A DNA stretch of 64,000 bases from Cordia subcordata (Eukaryota; Streptophyta; Magnoliopsida; Boraginales; Cordiaceae): assembly GCA_028554755.1 (NCBI GenBank), contig JAPTOF010000010.1, forward strand, positions 5,678,001-5,742,000, in the 5' to 3' direction. The notes beneath the pieces were generated by a model. That model worked only from the letters and a program-made list of their open reading frames with translations, was not told the DNA's origin and ran no database searches. Both the position numbers and the translations under genes were made by a program. Positions within the stretch are counted from its first letter, which is position 1. The number at the start of each line of letters is the position of its first letter. Shown here piece by piece: positions 48,560-60,321 of this stretch.

Positions 48560-48690
48560 CATTACATTGAGATTTCATAACTTATTATTTCTTTTTTAAC
48601 ATCTTCACCCCAGGAATTCAAATTCGATCCATAACTATATTGCGAAATGTCACAATTACTTGGCCTACTGGCTTATTTATAAAAGAAATA
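48560..48690 (-). mobile_element. SINE-like sequence, minus orientation (paralogue at 53770-53905)
   Basis: Read on the minus strand, TAGGCCAAGTAATTGTGAC resembles an A box and GGATCGAATTTGAATTCC a B box. A poly-A-like tail corresponds to the T-rich run near 48588-48600. The same structure is present in copy 2 of the segmental duplication. Confidence 0.35.
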
Positions 48691-49669
48691 AAGTTTCTAA
48701 CTTAATTTTTGAAGAAAATATGTTGCAAAAGCGTAATAGTTAGTATCTTAATTAAGATTCTAGGACCATAAAGCTTGAGTTGATATCTCCAATATGATTC
48801 ACCTTGGATGAACTTACTTGAAAGTGTTTGCATCACAAAATGTTTGTCTCAATGAAAATTTTGAATTAGGGTGCGTTATTTTCAAGAAATATCCCTAATA
48901 TTGTCACTTGTTTTCAAAATTGTTTTAAAAAATCTGAACTAGTTATTAATGTTTCACAATGATACATAGCCAAGTTAGTCCCTAATATTTCAAAACACTT
49001 ATATTAGTTTTCAATATTTAATTTCACAAACTTATGCAATATTAGTCTCTGTTGTTATACTCATTTTTGAGTAATTTGAATAAAGATGGAAAACATTGAG
49101 GACTAATATGCATTTTTTAAACATTGAAGACAAATTTGACTATGCTTGTCAAAATTGAGGATTAATTTGAGCTTTTTGAACAAAAAAATATTTTTTTAAA
49201 AAAAAAAGAAAGCGAGAACTAGGGACTCATGATATAATTTTCTCGACTAAAATAACAAACTTAATTAAGTGTATCTTGTAATAGATAATAAAGGACTCAT
49301 AGTTTCTTAAATTCTGCTATAATATAATAGGTATCTATATATTTTCGATTGAACATATGTGAACTTAACAATATAAACTTCATAATTTTGTAACATATAT
49401 ATACTCGAATATTTCTTGACAAATCGAGCAATTGCTGAATAGCAATTTGGATTGTGAATTGTTAAGACAGATAACAACCGAAAAAAAAAAAAAAGCAAAG
49501 GAAAAGGAAAAAAAAAAAACATACACACACACAACACCTCACATTTGCAGCTAGTGTGTGGTGCGCGGGTGCACATGTGCGTCATCAGAAAATATTTTTC
49601 AATTAATTTTTGTTGTGATGACCAAATATCATAAAACAAGTCATTTTCTTGGATGAGTTTTCCTGAAAA

Positions 49670-50260
49670 CTATTTACCAGAAACAAGTTATAATTTGCTG
49701 CTAAACAAATGGAAAACCAAGATTTCCTCCAATAAAAAGTGCAGGAATTTCATGTACTTAACTTTAGTGCAGGAAATATTGCTTTAGACTCTTGAGGTTG
49801 TGTACTACACATCAAGAAATTCTTTTTCTTGAAAATGTCAGTACTTAAGACATGAAAACCATGCCACAAGACATATTATAAGCTGAAGCATAACCCCACA
49901 TGAGTACTTCCCAGAAGAGATCATGTGAATCCAACATCCATAATTCGGAAGTGCCGCAAGTTGGATGGATGCAACTGCCCTCTACTTTTTTGTCGGTGAA
50001 AAAGTAACTTCTAATTTGAGAAAGGTCTTTTATTTAAGAGATTTCGTATAGTTCCAGACAAGACCGGTTTCGCATTTTGGGACATGATAAGCCACGATCT
50101 TGATGAACTTTAGTTTGAATTTGGAGTTATATTGCTGTAATCTTTATAGTGTAACAGCTCTTAGTTTGCTAGTATAAGGGACGTGTTGTGGGCTCGTGGT
50201 TTGTCAGTTAGTTATCAAGCTTCGCCATTTGGATTTCTTTGTCGAAAAAAAAAAAAAAAG
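49670..50260. repeat. ATPase-upstream block, copy 1 (its ATPase is missing)
   Basis: From about 49978, with CTTTTTTGTCGGTGAAAAAG, GGGACATGATAAGCCA, GGAGTTATATTGCTGTAATC and GTGGTTTGTCAGTTAG, it matches 55760-56040, which lies about 420 bp upstream of the ACA12-like locus. The part 49700-50010 also matches, inverted, 61270-61610. No ATPase sequence follows here; an A-run at 50246-50259 ends the block. Confidence 0.7.
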
Positions 50261-50279
50261 AACTGTTCATCTTCTTCAG

Positions 50280-51151
50280 TGGCGGATCCAACATCCCAAA
50301 TAATATTTAATATAAGTAATGTAAGAAACAATATAGTTAAATCAAGAATTAGTACAAAATACCTTTACAACATTTGATTAAACCAAATCACCCATTTGCT
50401 TTTTAAAACATAAGGTATTAAAACATATAATGTGAATCTATTGTCTATACCATGACAAAATAAAAGAAATAACAATTACAATAATAAGAATAAAGTATTT
50501 GCCCATTTTAGTATCAAGTTTATTTGCACACCAGATATGTCAAAGTCTAAATCAATAAGAAAAAATAACAATTATAATAACGATAAGTTATAAAAAAAAG
50601 TCTTTGTTTTTTGCCGCAATTGATAAGAATAAAAATATCAAGTTAATTAATTCACTATATAACATAAAATATTAATATTATATATATAAGCATGAGTCAT
50701 TTGCATAAAGCATCTAAAATAAAATGAAAATGAAGAATATTAACTTGATTTTTTTGGGTCCGAGAATAATATTAACTTGATTCATGAGGCGAGAACATTG
50801 TCACTTTTTGTCATGGTGATTAGTACTTTTACGACTTTTGTCATGGCGATTCGTAAACAAAGTTGTAATTTAGGAAAAGTAAATAGTTAGAGGACTAAGA
50901 GTTATCTTTGTTCAAAAAAAGAAGAAAAAATAATTTTACGCTGTTAAGATGATAAATATTAATTAGTTAGAAAAATTGGAAAGGAAAATGGTTCATAAAA
51001 ATAAAAGAAATTGAAGAAAAAGATAATTTGTCATTTTATATGTGTTAAATGTCAAAAGCCCTTTTATTCTTGCTTTTTGGCCAAAGGCCGCATGGCCACT
51101 CTTGTAAGTTTTTTTTTTTTTTTTTTTAATTGAATTTTGTTGGAAACTAAG
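50280..51151. other. AT-rich spacer, no gene seen
   Basis: This interval separates duplication copy 1 from the hAT-like element. It contains T-runs near 51108-51128 and a twice-written GTCATGGYGATTMGTA unit near 50811-50854. No coding signal or terminal repeats were recognised. Confidence 0.45.
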
Positions 51152-51966
51152 TAAGGGTGGGAATATCTATTACGTATCCAAATCCAAATCCGTTTCTGAA
51201 CCTAATTGGATAGAAAAATTATTATATATCTGAATCCGATATCCCATAAAAATACCAGATACCGGATAGGAATTTGGATTATTTTTTTACTATCTGAATC
51301 TGATCCGAAATATCCGAAAAATAAAACATATATAAAAATATATTAATTTTATGTTAAGAGCTTCATTGTCTAAAGATGATTCAACATTTTATTATTTTAT
51401 GACTTTTAACTTTGTTTTAAATATTTTAGTTTTATGTCCTGCATTTGAGATATTTTATTTGTTTAACTTTTGGTACAAGAAAAATATTTGATGACTTGTT
51501 ATGAAATATAAATTGTGATAAATTTTGTATTTAATATCGGCTGTGATATGTGTGACATATTTATGTGGATTATAATTTGTACTAACCTTATATATATTAG
51601 TGGTAAACTTATATATGTTGGTTATTATGTACTATTATTTTGTACAGTATATTAGTGTGATTTATAGTTTGTAATAAACTTCATATTTGGTAAAATGTGT
51701 TAATTTTTCTTTTCAATACAATTTAATATTGTTATAGTTCGAGTGACACTAAATGTATATGGTTATAATGTGTTTTGTAGTAAAATATTAAATGATAAAT
51801 TAAATATATTTTGATTATTAAATAAATCCGAAAATCTGACTATCCGAATTCGAAAATATCCGTTATCCAAACATTCGATTAAGTACTCTTAAACTATTCG
51901 ATTTGATAGTTGATTTTCAAATTCGATATCTGACTATTCGACTATCCGTTCCGATTCCCGCCCCTA
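51152..51966. mobile_element. Non-autonomous hAT-like element, about 815 bp
   Basis: The left end TAAGGGTGGGAATATC and the right end read inward, TAGGGGCGGGAATCGG, form terminal inverted repeats. AAACTAAG (51144-51151) and CAAGTAAG (51967-51974) match at 6 of 8 positions as a target duplication. Both ends carry repeated subterminal TATCCGAA/TATCTGAATC words, as in hAT transposase-binding regions. The middle is AT-rich and non-coding. Its right edge coincides with the start of duplication copy 2. Confidence 0.55.
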
Positions 51967-53130
51967 CAAGTAAGAAGTATTATAAACAAAGTTGATTAAA
52001 AACGCAGCACAACCAGAGAATATAATCCAGCACGTGACCTTTTTTGCAATGATCAACAAAGTGCTCGTATTTAATTTTATTCATCACGTGGCAGGCGCTC
52101 CTCACGATGAGGACCATCACATTGACCTTCTATAGGAGTCAAACAAAAAATATAAAAAGACCAAGAAATTCAAAAGAGAGACCGAGTTGGCATGCGTTGT
52201 GTAAATTTTTTAATTCATAGTTGGAATAATTAAACTTTAAACAACTTGAAAAAGAGAAGCTAACAAATTAAACAAAACTGATAAGACAATATTGCTTGAC
52301 TTGCCGAATGTGGGAAAGATGCATGTAGAATCTGTTGGTGTGAAAACCTAACAGCGTTCATGGGGTTTGGAAAGACGCGATAAAGCGGCCGGTGTACAAA
52401 AACACACACACGGTTTGGAAAGACACAATAAAGCTGGTCTACAAAAAAAAACACACACACACACACACTCATATGTGCAAAACATTCATCCATGCTAAAA
52501 CATTCATCCATGCTCTGATGCTAACATAAGGTATATTTCACTCTGCAATTTCAAACAGAATGATCTCGGACGTAAAACTCCATCAAAATATTATGAATCA
52601 CTTCAATCTGTTGAGGGGAATCTAATTTTTTCTCTTTAATATCGTGTGGGTAAGAAAAATTTTGTCAACAAGCAATTTTGTATATTTTGTCATATTCTGA
52701 AAAAAAAAAAAACTTTGGTTTTCTATTTGATTGTTGATTTTTTGTTGAATGATTTTATGAAATTATTTTATCTTTTTTTATTTAGTAAAAATGTAGATAA
52801 GAAATAAAAAAGCTAAGTAAAAAGTAGCTACTTGACCGATATTAATTTATTATAAAAAATAAAATAAAATAAAATTTTAAAGTCACGATAAACGTGTCTG
52901 GCATTTAACCAAATGTTTCATGCACGTAAAGGTTGGAAAAAAGATAAATCGAGAACTTTTGACAATGTCATTAATTCCTATAATATTTTAACCTATTCTT
53001 TCATTCACCCAACAAAAAAAAAAAAAAAACCCCCCAATCCCTTTTCTTCAATCAAAAGATGAAGTATACCTTTAATAAATTAAAAAAAAATTCTTAATAA
53101 GATAAATTGACCTATAATTTGTATAAAATG

Positions 53131-53131
<1 letters not shown>

Positions 53132-53216
<85 letters not shown>
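53132..53216. repeat. (AT)n microsatellite, about 85 bp
   Basis: A pure AT dinucleotide run, more than twice the length of its counterpart at 45427-45461. The Tyr-Ile run it encodes on the minus strand is not a real protein. Confidence 0.95.
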
Positions 53217-53219
<3 letters not shown>

Positions 53220-53481
53220 TATAGGTTAGTTTTGAACTGATTAACCTCTTCAACACTCTAAGGCTCACCCTCATAAACATGAGCAACGAGACATTATCTT
53301 GAGGTGTTATACCGAAGGAGACCTTCTCTTGGAGAAGCTTTGTTGTCTTTGTAAGGCCAAGTCGTTCACACAAACCTTGTCAAAAGTGTGCTTTGCTCAA
53401 TACTCTATCATATATGGCATGAAAAGAACGACAAGATCTGTAGGACAAATTTTATATTAAAGAGCACACTTTGAAAAGAAT

Positions 53482-53565
53482 AAGGGATAGTTTAAGTGGT
53501 GGAAACTATCTTTCTCATAAGTGAGGTATTGGGTTTGAATCTCATGGGGGTGAGGGTTTCCACAA

Positions 53566-53619
<54 letters not shown>
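53482..53619 (+). mobile_element. SINE with intact (TAA)n tail, copy 2
   Basis: The A-box-like TAGTTTAAGTGGTGGAAAC is followed about 40 bp later by the B-box-like GGGTTTGAATCTCATGGGG. A long run of TAA/ATAA repeats then ends at about 53619. The short tRNA-like head with a simple-repeat tail is typical of plant SINEs. Confidence 0.6.
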
Positions 53620-53620
<1 letters not shown>

Positions 53621-54768
53621 GTTGATACTAAACAAAAGTTGAGTCTTTTGCTTAAATATAGAGACACTGTAGAAAACAATTCTTTTGTGTACAATCTAGG
53701 ATTTTTGATTCCTTGATTGGCTCCTGTATGTAAATTAGATTTTTGGTGGCATGAGATTGATTCATTTGCGATAAAAAAGACATTACATTGACATTTCATA
53801 ACTTATTATTTCTTTTTTAACATCTTCACCTCAGGAATTCAAATTCGATCCATAACTACTATTGCGAAAATGTCACAGTTACTTGGCCTACTCTCTTATC
53901 TATATAAGAAATAAAGTTTCTAACTTAATTTTTGAAGAAAATATGTTGCAAAAGCATAATAGTTAGTATCTTATTAAGATTCTAGGACCATAAAGCTTGA
54001 GTTGATATCTCCAATATGAATCACCTTGGATGAACTTACTTGAAAGTGTTCGAATCACAAAATGTTGGTCTCAATGAAAATTTTGAATTAGGATGCATTA
54101 TTTTCAAGAAATATCCCTAATATTGTCACTTGTTTTCAAAATTGTTTTAAAAAATCTAAACTAGTTATTAATGTTTCACAATGATACATAGCCAAGTTAG
54201 TCCCTAATATTTCAAAACACTTATATTAGTTTTCAATATTTAATTTCACAGACTTATGCAATATTAGTCTCTGTTGTTATACTCATTTTTGAGTAATTTG
54301 AATAAAGATGGAAAACATTGAGGACTAATATGCATTTTTTAAACATTGAAGACAAATTTGACTATGCTTGTCAAAATTGAGGATTAATTTGAGCTTTTTG
54401 AACAAAAAAACTATTTTTTTTTTAAAACAAGAAAGACAGAACTAGGGACTCATGATATAATTTTCTCAACTAAAATAACAAACTTAATTAAGTGTATCTT
54501 GTAATAGATAATAAAGGACTCATAGTTTCTTAAATTCTGCGATAATATAGCAGGTATCTATATATTTTCAATTGAACATATGTGAACTTAACAATATAAA
54601 CTTCATAATTTTGTAACATATATATACTCGAATATTTCTGGACAAATCGAGCAATTGCTGAATAGCAATTTGGATTGTGAATTGTTAAGACAGATAATAA
54701 CGAAAAAAAAAAAGCAAAGGAAAAAGAAAAAAAACACACACACACACACAACACCTCATATTTGCAGC

Positions 54769-55513
54769 TACTTGAAAGTGTTCGAATCACAAAATTTTTG
54801 TCTCAATGAAAATTTTGAATTAGGATACGTTATTTCTAAGAAAAATCCCTAATATTGTCACTTGTTTTCAAAATTATTTAAAAAAATTTAAACTAGTCAT
54901 CAATGTTTCACAAAGATATATAGCCAAATTAGTCCCTAATATTTCAAAACATTTATATTAATTTTCAATATTTAATTTCACAAACTTATGCAATATTATT
55001 CGCTATTGTTATACTCATTTTTGAGTAATTTGAATAAAGTTGGAAAACATTGAGGACTAATATGCATTTTTGAAACTTTGAAGACAAATTTGACTATGCT
55101 TGTCAAAATTGAGGACTAATTTGAGCTTTTTGAAACAATAAAAACTTTTTTTTTTTTTTAAAGACATAACTAGAGACTCATGATATAATTTTCTCAACTA
55201 AAATAACAAACTTAATTAAGAGTAGCTTGTACTAGATAATAAAAGACTCACAGTTTCTTAAATTCTGCGTTAATATACTAGGTATCTATATATTTTCAAT
55301 TGAACATAAGTGAACATAACAATAAAAACTTCATAATTTTGTAACTTATATATACTCGAATATTTCTTGACAAATTGTGCAGTTGCTGAACAGCAATTTG
55401 GATTGTGAATTGTTAGGACAGATAACAACCAAAAACGAAAAACAGAGCTAAGGAAAAGGATAAAAACGTGCGCACACACACACGCAACACTTCATATTTG
55501 CAGCTAGTGTGTG
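54769..55513. repeat. Tandem partial third copy of the duplicated block
   Basis: From ACTTGAAAGTGTTCGAATCA at about 54769 the sequence repeats 54037-54768 and ends at the same ATTTGCAGCTAGTGTGTGG landmark seen at 49546-49565 in copy 1. It is more diverged than copy 2 is from copy 1, with numerous substitutions. Confidence 0.75.
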
Positions 55514-55520
55514 GTATTAT

Positions 55521-55747
55521 GAGCCTGTTTTGATTGGCTTCTTTTAGGAAAAAAATACTTTTTTCTTGAAAAAGTTATATTAAATTTGTAATAACTATTT
55601 GATTTGACTTTAAAAAAAACTAAAACTCTTGAAAAAAATTTAAATATAGCTTTTTTTAGAAAGCGAAATTTTCAGCTTCTTAAAAAAAGTTATTTTTCAA
55701 AAACTGTTAAAAAAATGCTTTTAAAGAAAGCCAATCCAATCGAACCC
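55521..55747. mobile_element. MITE, TTGATTGG family, at the edge of the duplication
   Basis: It begins GAGCCTGTTTTGATTGGCTT and ends AAGCCAATCCAATCGAACCC. The inner halves are T-rich and A-rich. It replaces about 420 bp that are present at the equivalent place in copy 1 (49566-49980). Confidence 0.5.
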
Positions 55748-55752
55748 GATGA

Positions 55753-56060
55753 GAAATTCTGCTTTTTTGTCAGTGAAAAACTAACTTCTAATCAATTTTG
55801 GGTTAATTTTATTTTTACTGTGAAGAAGCTGACTGTAACGTATTATGGGAAAGGTATTTTATTTAGGAGATTTCGTATAATTCCGAGCAAGACCAGTTTC
55901 GCATTTCGGGACATGATAAGCCATGCTCTTGATCAATTTGAGTTTAAATTTGGAGTTATATTACTGTAATCTTTATATTGTAACAATTGTTGATTTGTTA
56001 GTATAAGGAACGTGCTTGAATTTGTGGTTTGTCAGTTGGTGTCCATCTCCACCGAATAAA
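55753..56060. repeat. ATPase-upstream block, copy 2
   Basis: It matches 49985-50250 and lies about 400 bp upstream of the ACA12-like start. GGGACATGATAAGCCA and GTGGTTTGTCAGTT are shared. It may include the original distal promoter of the ATPase gene. Confidence 0.65.
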
Positions 56061-56463
56061 TTTTTCTTAAAAAAACCACTGTTGGTCTCCCTTATGCGTT
56101 GTATCACAAACACGTGCATACATATATATACATAACGGCTTCTACACTTTGTCAAAACATCTGGATATGAAACATACATCTCAGTCCAGTATGTTAAAGT
56201 ACCTAAGTGGGGTCTGCTCATACGTAAAATAGTGCTCATGCATGAATGCTGAAAAGGTAAATATTCACTTTACAATAATATCAAACGGCACTACACAATA
56301 ATATTCATGCTAACACGTAAAGAGAAGATATTTCCTGAATTTCCCTGCATCTAAGCACTGATTTTTCTTAAAGGCAACGATTATCAAGTTGACTTCCACG
56401 AACCAGGAAAAGAAAAGGGGAAAAAGGGGAAAAAAAAAAAAAATCTGCGGTAGCTTGGCAGAT

Positions 56464-59400
56464 ATGGCAACAGGAATTGGGGAGAACAATAGCCGATGGC
56501 GTTTAGCTCGCGCAAGCTTCTTTGCTCAACGGGCCTTTCTTTCTTCTCGCTTTAGAAAAGTTGCAGAAAACCCATGCTTGCCGAGTGATAGAGTTGCCAT
56601 TGATGTTCCTCAAGATTTCATCTACTTTTCAACTGATGGCGCATCAAGGCTTACCAGGCTTGTTAAGGACAAAAGCCTTGAAGAAGTTGGACAGCTTGGA
56701 GGGATTGAAGGTCTAGTTTCTTCCCTTGAAACTAATGTCAACGATGGTATCCATGGTGATACACAAGATGTTTCACGTAGAAGTGAAATTTTTGGAGCTA
56801 ATACGTATGGTGAACTGGACACTAAAAGCTTCTTCCACTTTGTGTGGAAAGCATGTAAAGATCCTTCGGTAATCATTCTTCTTGTATGTGCTGCAATCAC
56901 TCTTGGAGTTGGCATCTGGAAGTATGGAATTGAAGATGGTGGGTGGTATGATGGTGGGAGCATGCTTATAGCAGTATTTTTTTTATGTATCTGCTACAGC
57001 TACAAGTAATTGTTGGCAAAATAGACGAATAAAAAAGCTTTTCAAGGCTATAAGCAAGACGAAAGTGGATGTTGTGAGAAATGGGAAGCAACAACGGATT
57101 TTGATATCCGAAATTGTTGTTGGAGATGTTGTTAGCTTGAAAACAGGTGATCAGGTACCTGCTAATGGATTATACTTAGAAGGATGTTCGTTACAAGTGA
57201 ATGAATCATGCTTGACTTGTGACAGTGAGCATGTTGAAGTTAATCACAACAAAAACCCCTTCTTGTTTTCTGGAACCGAAGTGACTAGTGGATATGCAAA
57301 AATGCTTGTCACTTCGGTTGGAAAGAGCACAACTTGGGGGGAGATGCTGATGAGCATGGTTGATGGTGAATCAAGTGAGGAAACGCCCCTCCAGGCTAAG
57401 CTGGACAAGCTAGCTTCATCAATTGCTGTGGTTAGTCATGTAACTACTTTCTTTGTTTTTGTTGTATTGTTGGTGCAATTCTTCAGAGGGAAAACGGAAG
57501 ATGAAAATGGAGTTATAGAATTCGATAAAAGTGATCCTAATGCTAAAGGTATCATCTTGGGGGTGGTTCGGATTATTTCTAATGCAGTAACCATTGCAGA
57601 TGTTGCAATTCCAGAAGACCTATCTATGGCTACCAAGTTTACTCTTGCATACTCTTTGAAGAAAATGATGGAACATAAAGCAAGGATTAGAAACAAATCA
57701 GCTTGTGAGACCATGGGTTTTGCCACCACCATATGTGTACACAAAACGGGCACTCTTACATTAAATCAAATGGAGGTAACTGAACTTCAGATTGGTCAGA
57801 CGCTTATCCAAGGGAAAAATCACACTTCATTGGCACCTAGTATTCTTGAATTGCTCTACGCTGGGCTTGGCCTTAACACCAAATGCGGTGTTGATAAATC
57901 AGCAGATTCAGGATCCAGTTTTGAGTTCTCCCGTAGTCCCACTGAGGAAGCAATTCTTCAATGGGCTGTGCAGGAATTGCAAATGGACATGGAGCCAGTG
58001 AAACAAAATTACACTGTTCTACACATGGAAGCATCCAATTCAGAGAAAAAGAGGAGTGGCGTTTTGATTAAGAAAAATGTGGATAACACCATTCATGCCA
58101 ATTGGAAAGGGGCTGCTGAAGTGATTTTGGCAATGTGCTCAAACTATTATGATCCGGATGGAAACACTGAAGCTCTTGACAACCATGCGAGAAAACTGTT
58201 TGATGAGATAGTGCAGGGTCTGGCAGACAGAAACCTTCAATGCGTTGCGTTCGCACATAAGCAATTCGAGACAGAGAGTGGCAAAGGAATAATGCCCCAA
58301 CTTCCAAAAGACGGCTTGACCTTTCTGGGGCTAGTAGGCTTGAAGAATCCATGTCGGCCTGGTGTGAGTGAAGCCATAAAAGACGGCCAGGTTGCCGGTG
58401 TAAACGTCATAATGGTCACCGGGGACAATGCTTTCACGGCAAGGGCAATAGCACAAGAATGCGGAATACTTGAGGAAGGAGCTGGTGATGGAGCAGTCGT
58501 AGAAGGTGGAGAGTTTCGTGACTTCACAGAAGAGGAACGACTGAGCAAAGTTGATACAATACGTGTCATGGCAAGATCATCTCCATCCGACAAACGTCTG
58601 ATGGCGCAATGCTTGAAAAAGAAAGGCCACATTGTCACAATGATTGGTGATGGCACAGATGATATGCCAGCGCTAAAAGAAGCTCATGTAGGAATTTCTA
58701 TGGGGAACCAATGCACTGAGATGACCAAAATGAGTTCAGATATCCTCATCCCACAAGACGATTTTGCTTCTGTTGCCACAGTTCTGGAATGGGGAAGGTG
58801 CGCGTACACAAATGTTCAGAAATTCATCCAATTTCAACTCACTGTGGTCGTTGCATCTCTTGCAATCAATGTGGTCACAGCCCTTTCAGTTGGTGCGGTA
58901 CCATTTACAACTGTTCAACTTTTGTGGATAGGCATCATTATGGAAATCTTAGGACCCTTGGCTCTTGCTAGCGACAAGCTACCCGCTAAAGAGTTGATGG
59001 AAAAGCCACCTATTACTCCAACTGACCCACTCATCACCAATTGTATGTGGAGGAACCTGCTAGCTCAAGCCATATATTATATCTTTGTTACCTTGACCTT
59101 ACAGTTCCAAAGTGATGCCTTAGAGTTCCAAATTCGTGCATATACTGTAATGTTCAACACATTCGTCTTTTGCCAGGTCTTCAATTTCGTCAATGCACGG
59201 AAGCTTGAGAAAAAGAATGTCTTTGAGGAAATCCACAGCAACAAGAGATTTCTGGGAATAATTGCGATCACTGTTATTCTTCAAGTGGTGATGGTGGAAG
59301 TGGGATTTCTCAATTGGTTCGCAGATACCGAGAAGTTGGGTTTAGGGGAATGGGGATAATGTATTGGATTCGCTGCGGGGTCTTGGCTAATTGATTGGCT

Positions 59401-59551
59401 CGTCAAGTTTATACCTGTTCCTGAGAAACATATATCTAGTTATTTTCCATGGATTACTTCTATTTGCAACAACCCAATATTTCGCCCTCTCCGATGGATT
59501 CGAAGGTTCGCAGAAGTTCTATCACGTTCCGCGGACAATACTCTAGTTTAA
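56464..59551 (+). pseudogene. ACA12-like: ACA12/13-type P2B Ca2+-ATPase, intronless, frameshifted and with altered catalytic residues
   Basis: P2B pumps export calcium; ACA12 and ACA13 are intronless plasma-membrane members. Here an ATG at 56464 opens an N-terminal calmodulin-binding-like stretch (SRWRLARASFFAQRAFLS). The frame breaks at a T8 run (56977-56984): one base fewer would join it to the frame that then runs open to a TAA at 59357. Beyond that stop the same frame stays open to 59551 and still reads as the family C-terminus (CIGFAAGSWLIDWLVKFIPV). Invariant positions are changed. The phosphorylated Asp of DKTGT is His (57740-57742), TGES is TCDS (57215-57226), PEGL is PEDL (57611), and GDGTND is GDGTDD. 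The calcium-binding Asn and Asp of TM6 are Gly (58931) and Glu (58943). KGA, MVTGDN and ARSSPSDK are kept. Transport activity is very unlikely. A non-pumping role is possible but unproven. Confidence 0.85.
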
Positions 59552-59751
59552 TTTGATATTGTCTTTGTTGCTCTATTAGTAATGATCAGTTGTATAAATT
59601 AAGTTAGTCATCTCTAGTTCTGAGTATCATTTCCTCGCACACTTTGCAAATAGATTATGGCTCTATTTCCATATGCTTAATCAAACATATAGTGATGGAG
59701 AATTACATAAATAAGAGTTAGTACTCTGAAATATGGGCTGAGCTCTTGCAT

Positions 59752-59808
<57 letters not shown>

Positions 59809-60321
59809 CTTTCTACCTCGTGTTAACATATATTTTATTGCTTGTGTAGCATTATTGAGATTCTTGTTATGGATCATGTGGATATTTATAGTCTATTAGT
59901 TAATGATCCCAGGTTTGAAAAGATAAAAGCCTGTACGCTTGAAAAGGAAACTTTTTTTTAAGAGCAAGTCAATGTATTCTTATAACTAAGAACTTATATG
60001 TTGTAATTTTGCCCACATTAATATTATAAAATCACTCTTCTCTCTTCTCCTATTTTTGTTTCTTCTCTTATTCTCCCTTTTTTCTTTAGTTTCATAACAA
60101 TTCTTGAGCAGGTACACTCAAGTAATTCAATACTTTTCTTGTTATTATTATTTAATGAGTAGTTGTTTGTCCTTTAGTAAAGAATATTGGTCGAAAAGAA
60201 AATTGTATCCTCTAACCCTGGCGACCATTTTTAGCATATTTTCATATGGTAGATTCGGTTGTTAAGCAATTAAGATACACATTCTCCCTTTGGGTTGGGC
60301 TTGTAATCTACCAGATGAGTT
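59552..60321. other. 3' flank of the ATPase locus with an AT microsatellite
   Basis: No gene is seen. A pure AT-run lies at about 59753-59804. The remainder is AT-rich and lies between the ATPase and its inverted relic. Confidence 0.5.

Larger units (their letters stand above)
44346..49660. repeat. Segmental duplication copy 1 (interrupted by Copia)
   Basis: From AGTTGATAAAAAACGCAGCAC onward this block matches 51975-54768 in the same order and orientation, once the 2.5-kb Copia element at 45827-48361 is removed. Shared landmarks include the CACGTGGCAGGC patch (44455/52086), CA-repeats near 44765 and 52408, an AT-microsatellite (45427/53132) and the SINE with its TAA tail (45719/53482). The late block with CAATTTGGATTGTGAATTGTTA (49443/54667) is also shared. 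It contains no recognisable gene; the short minus-strand frames it shares with copy 2 simply reflect the duplication. Confidence 0.8.
51975..54768. repeat. Segmental duplication copy 2 (without the Copia element)
   Basis: It is collinear with 44346-45826 plus 48362-49556. It preserves the uninterrupted SINE and TAA tail where copy 1 has the Copia insertion. Differences from copy 1 are mostly substitutions, microsatellite length and small indels. No gene is recognised. Confidence 0.8.

Noticed and set aside
53080..53373. 97-aa minus-strand frame with a long Tyr-Ile repeat
   Set aside because: The repeat is the AT microsatellite read as codons; no family motif and the frame is just inherited by duplication.
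55604..55969. 121-aa plus-strand frame
   Set aside because: It runs through a MITE and the ATPase-upstream repeat, with Lys/Phe-rich composition from A/T runs and no domain.
56970..57010. A short intron across the ATPase frameshift (GT at 56974 to AG near 56997)
   Set aside because: It would be under 30 nt, far below plant intron size, and the next frame continues the family sequence directly after a one-base shift, so an indel in the T8 run explains it better.
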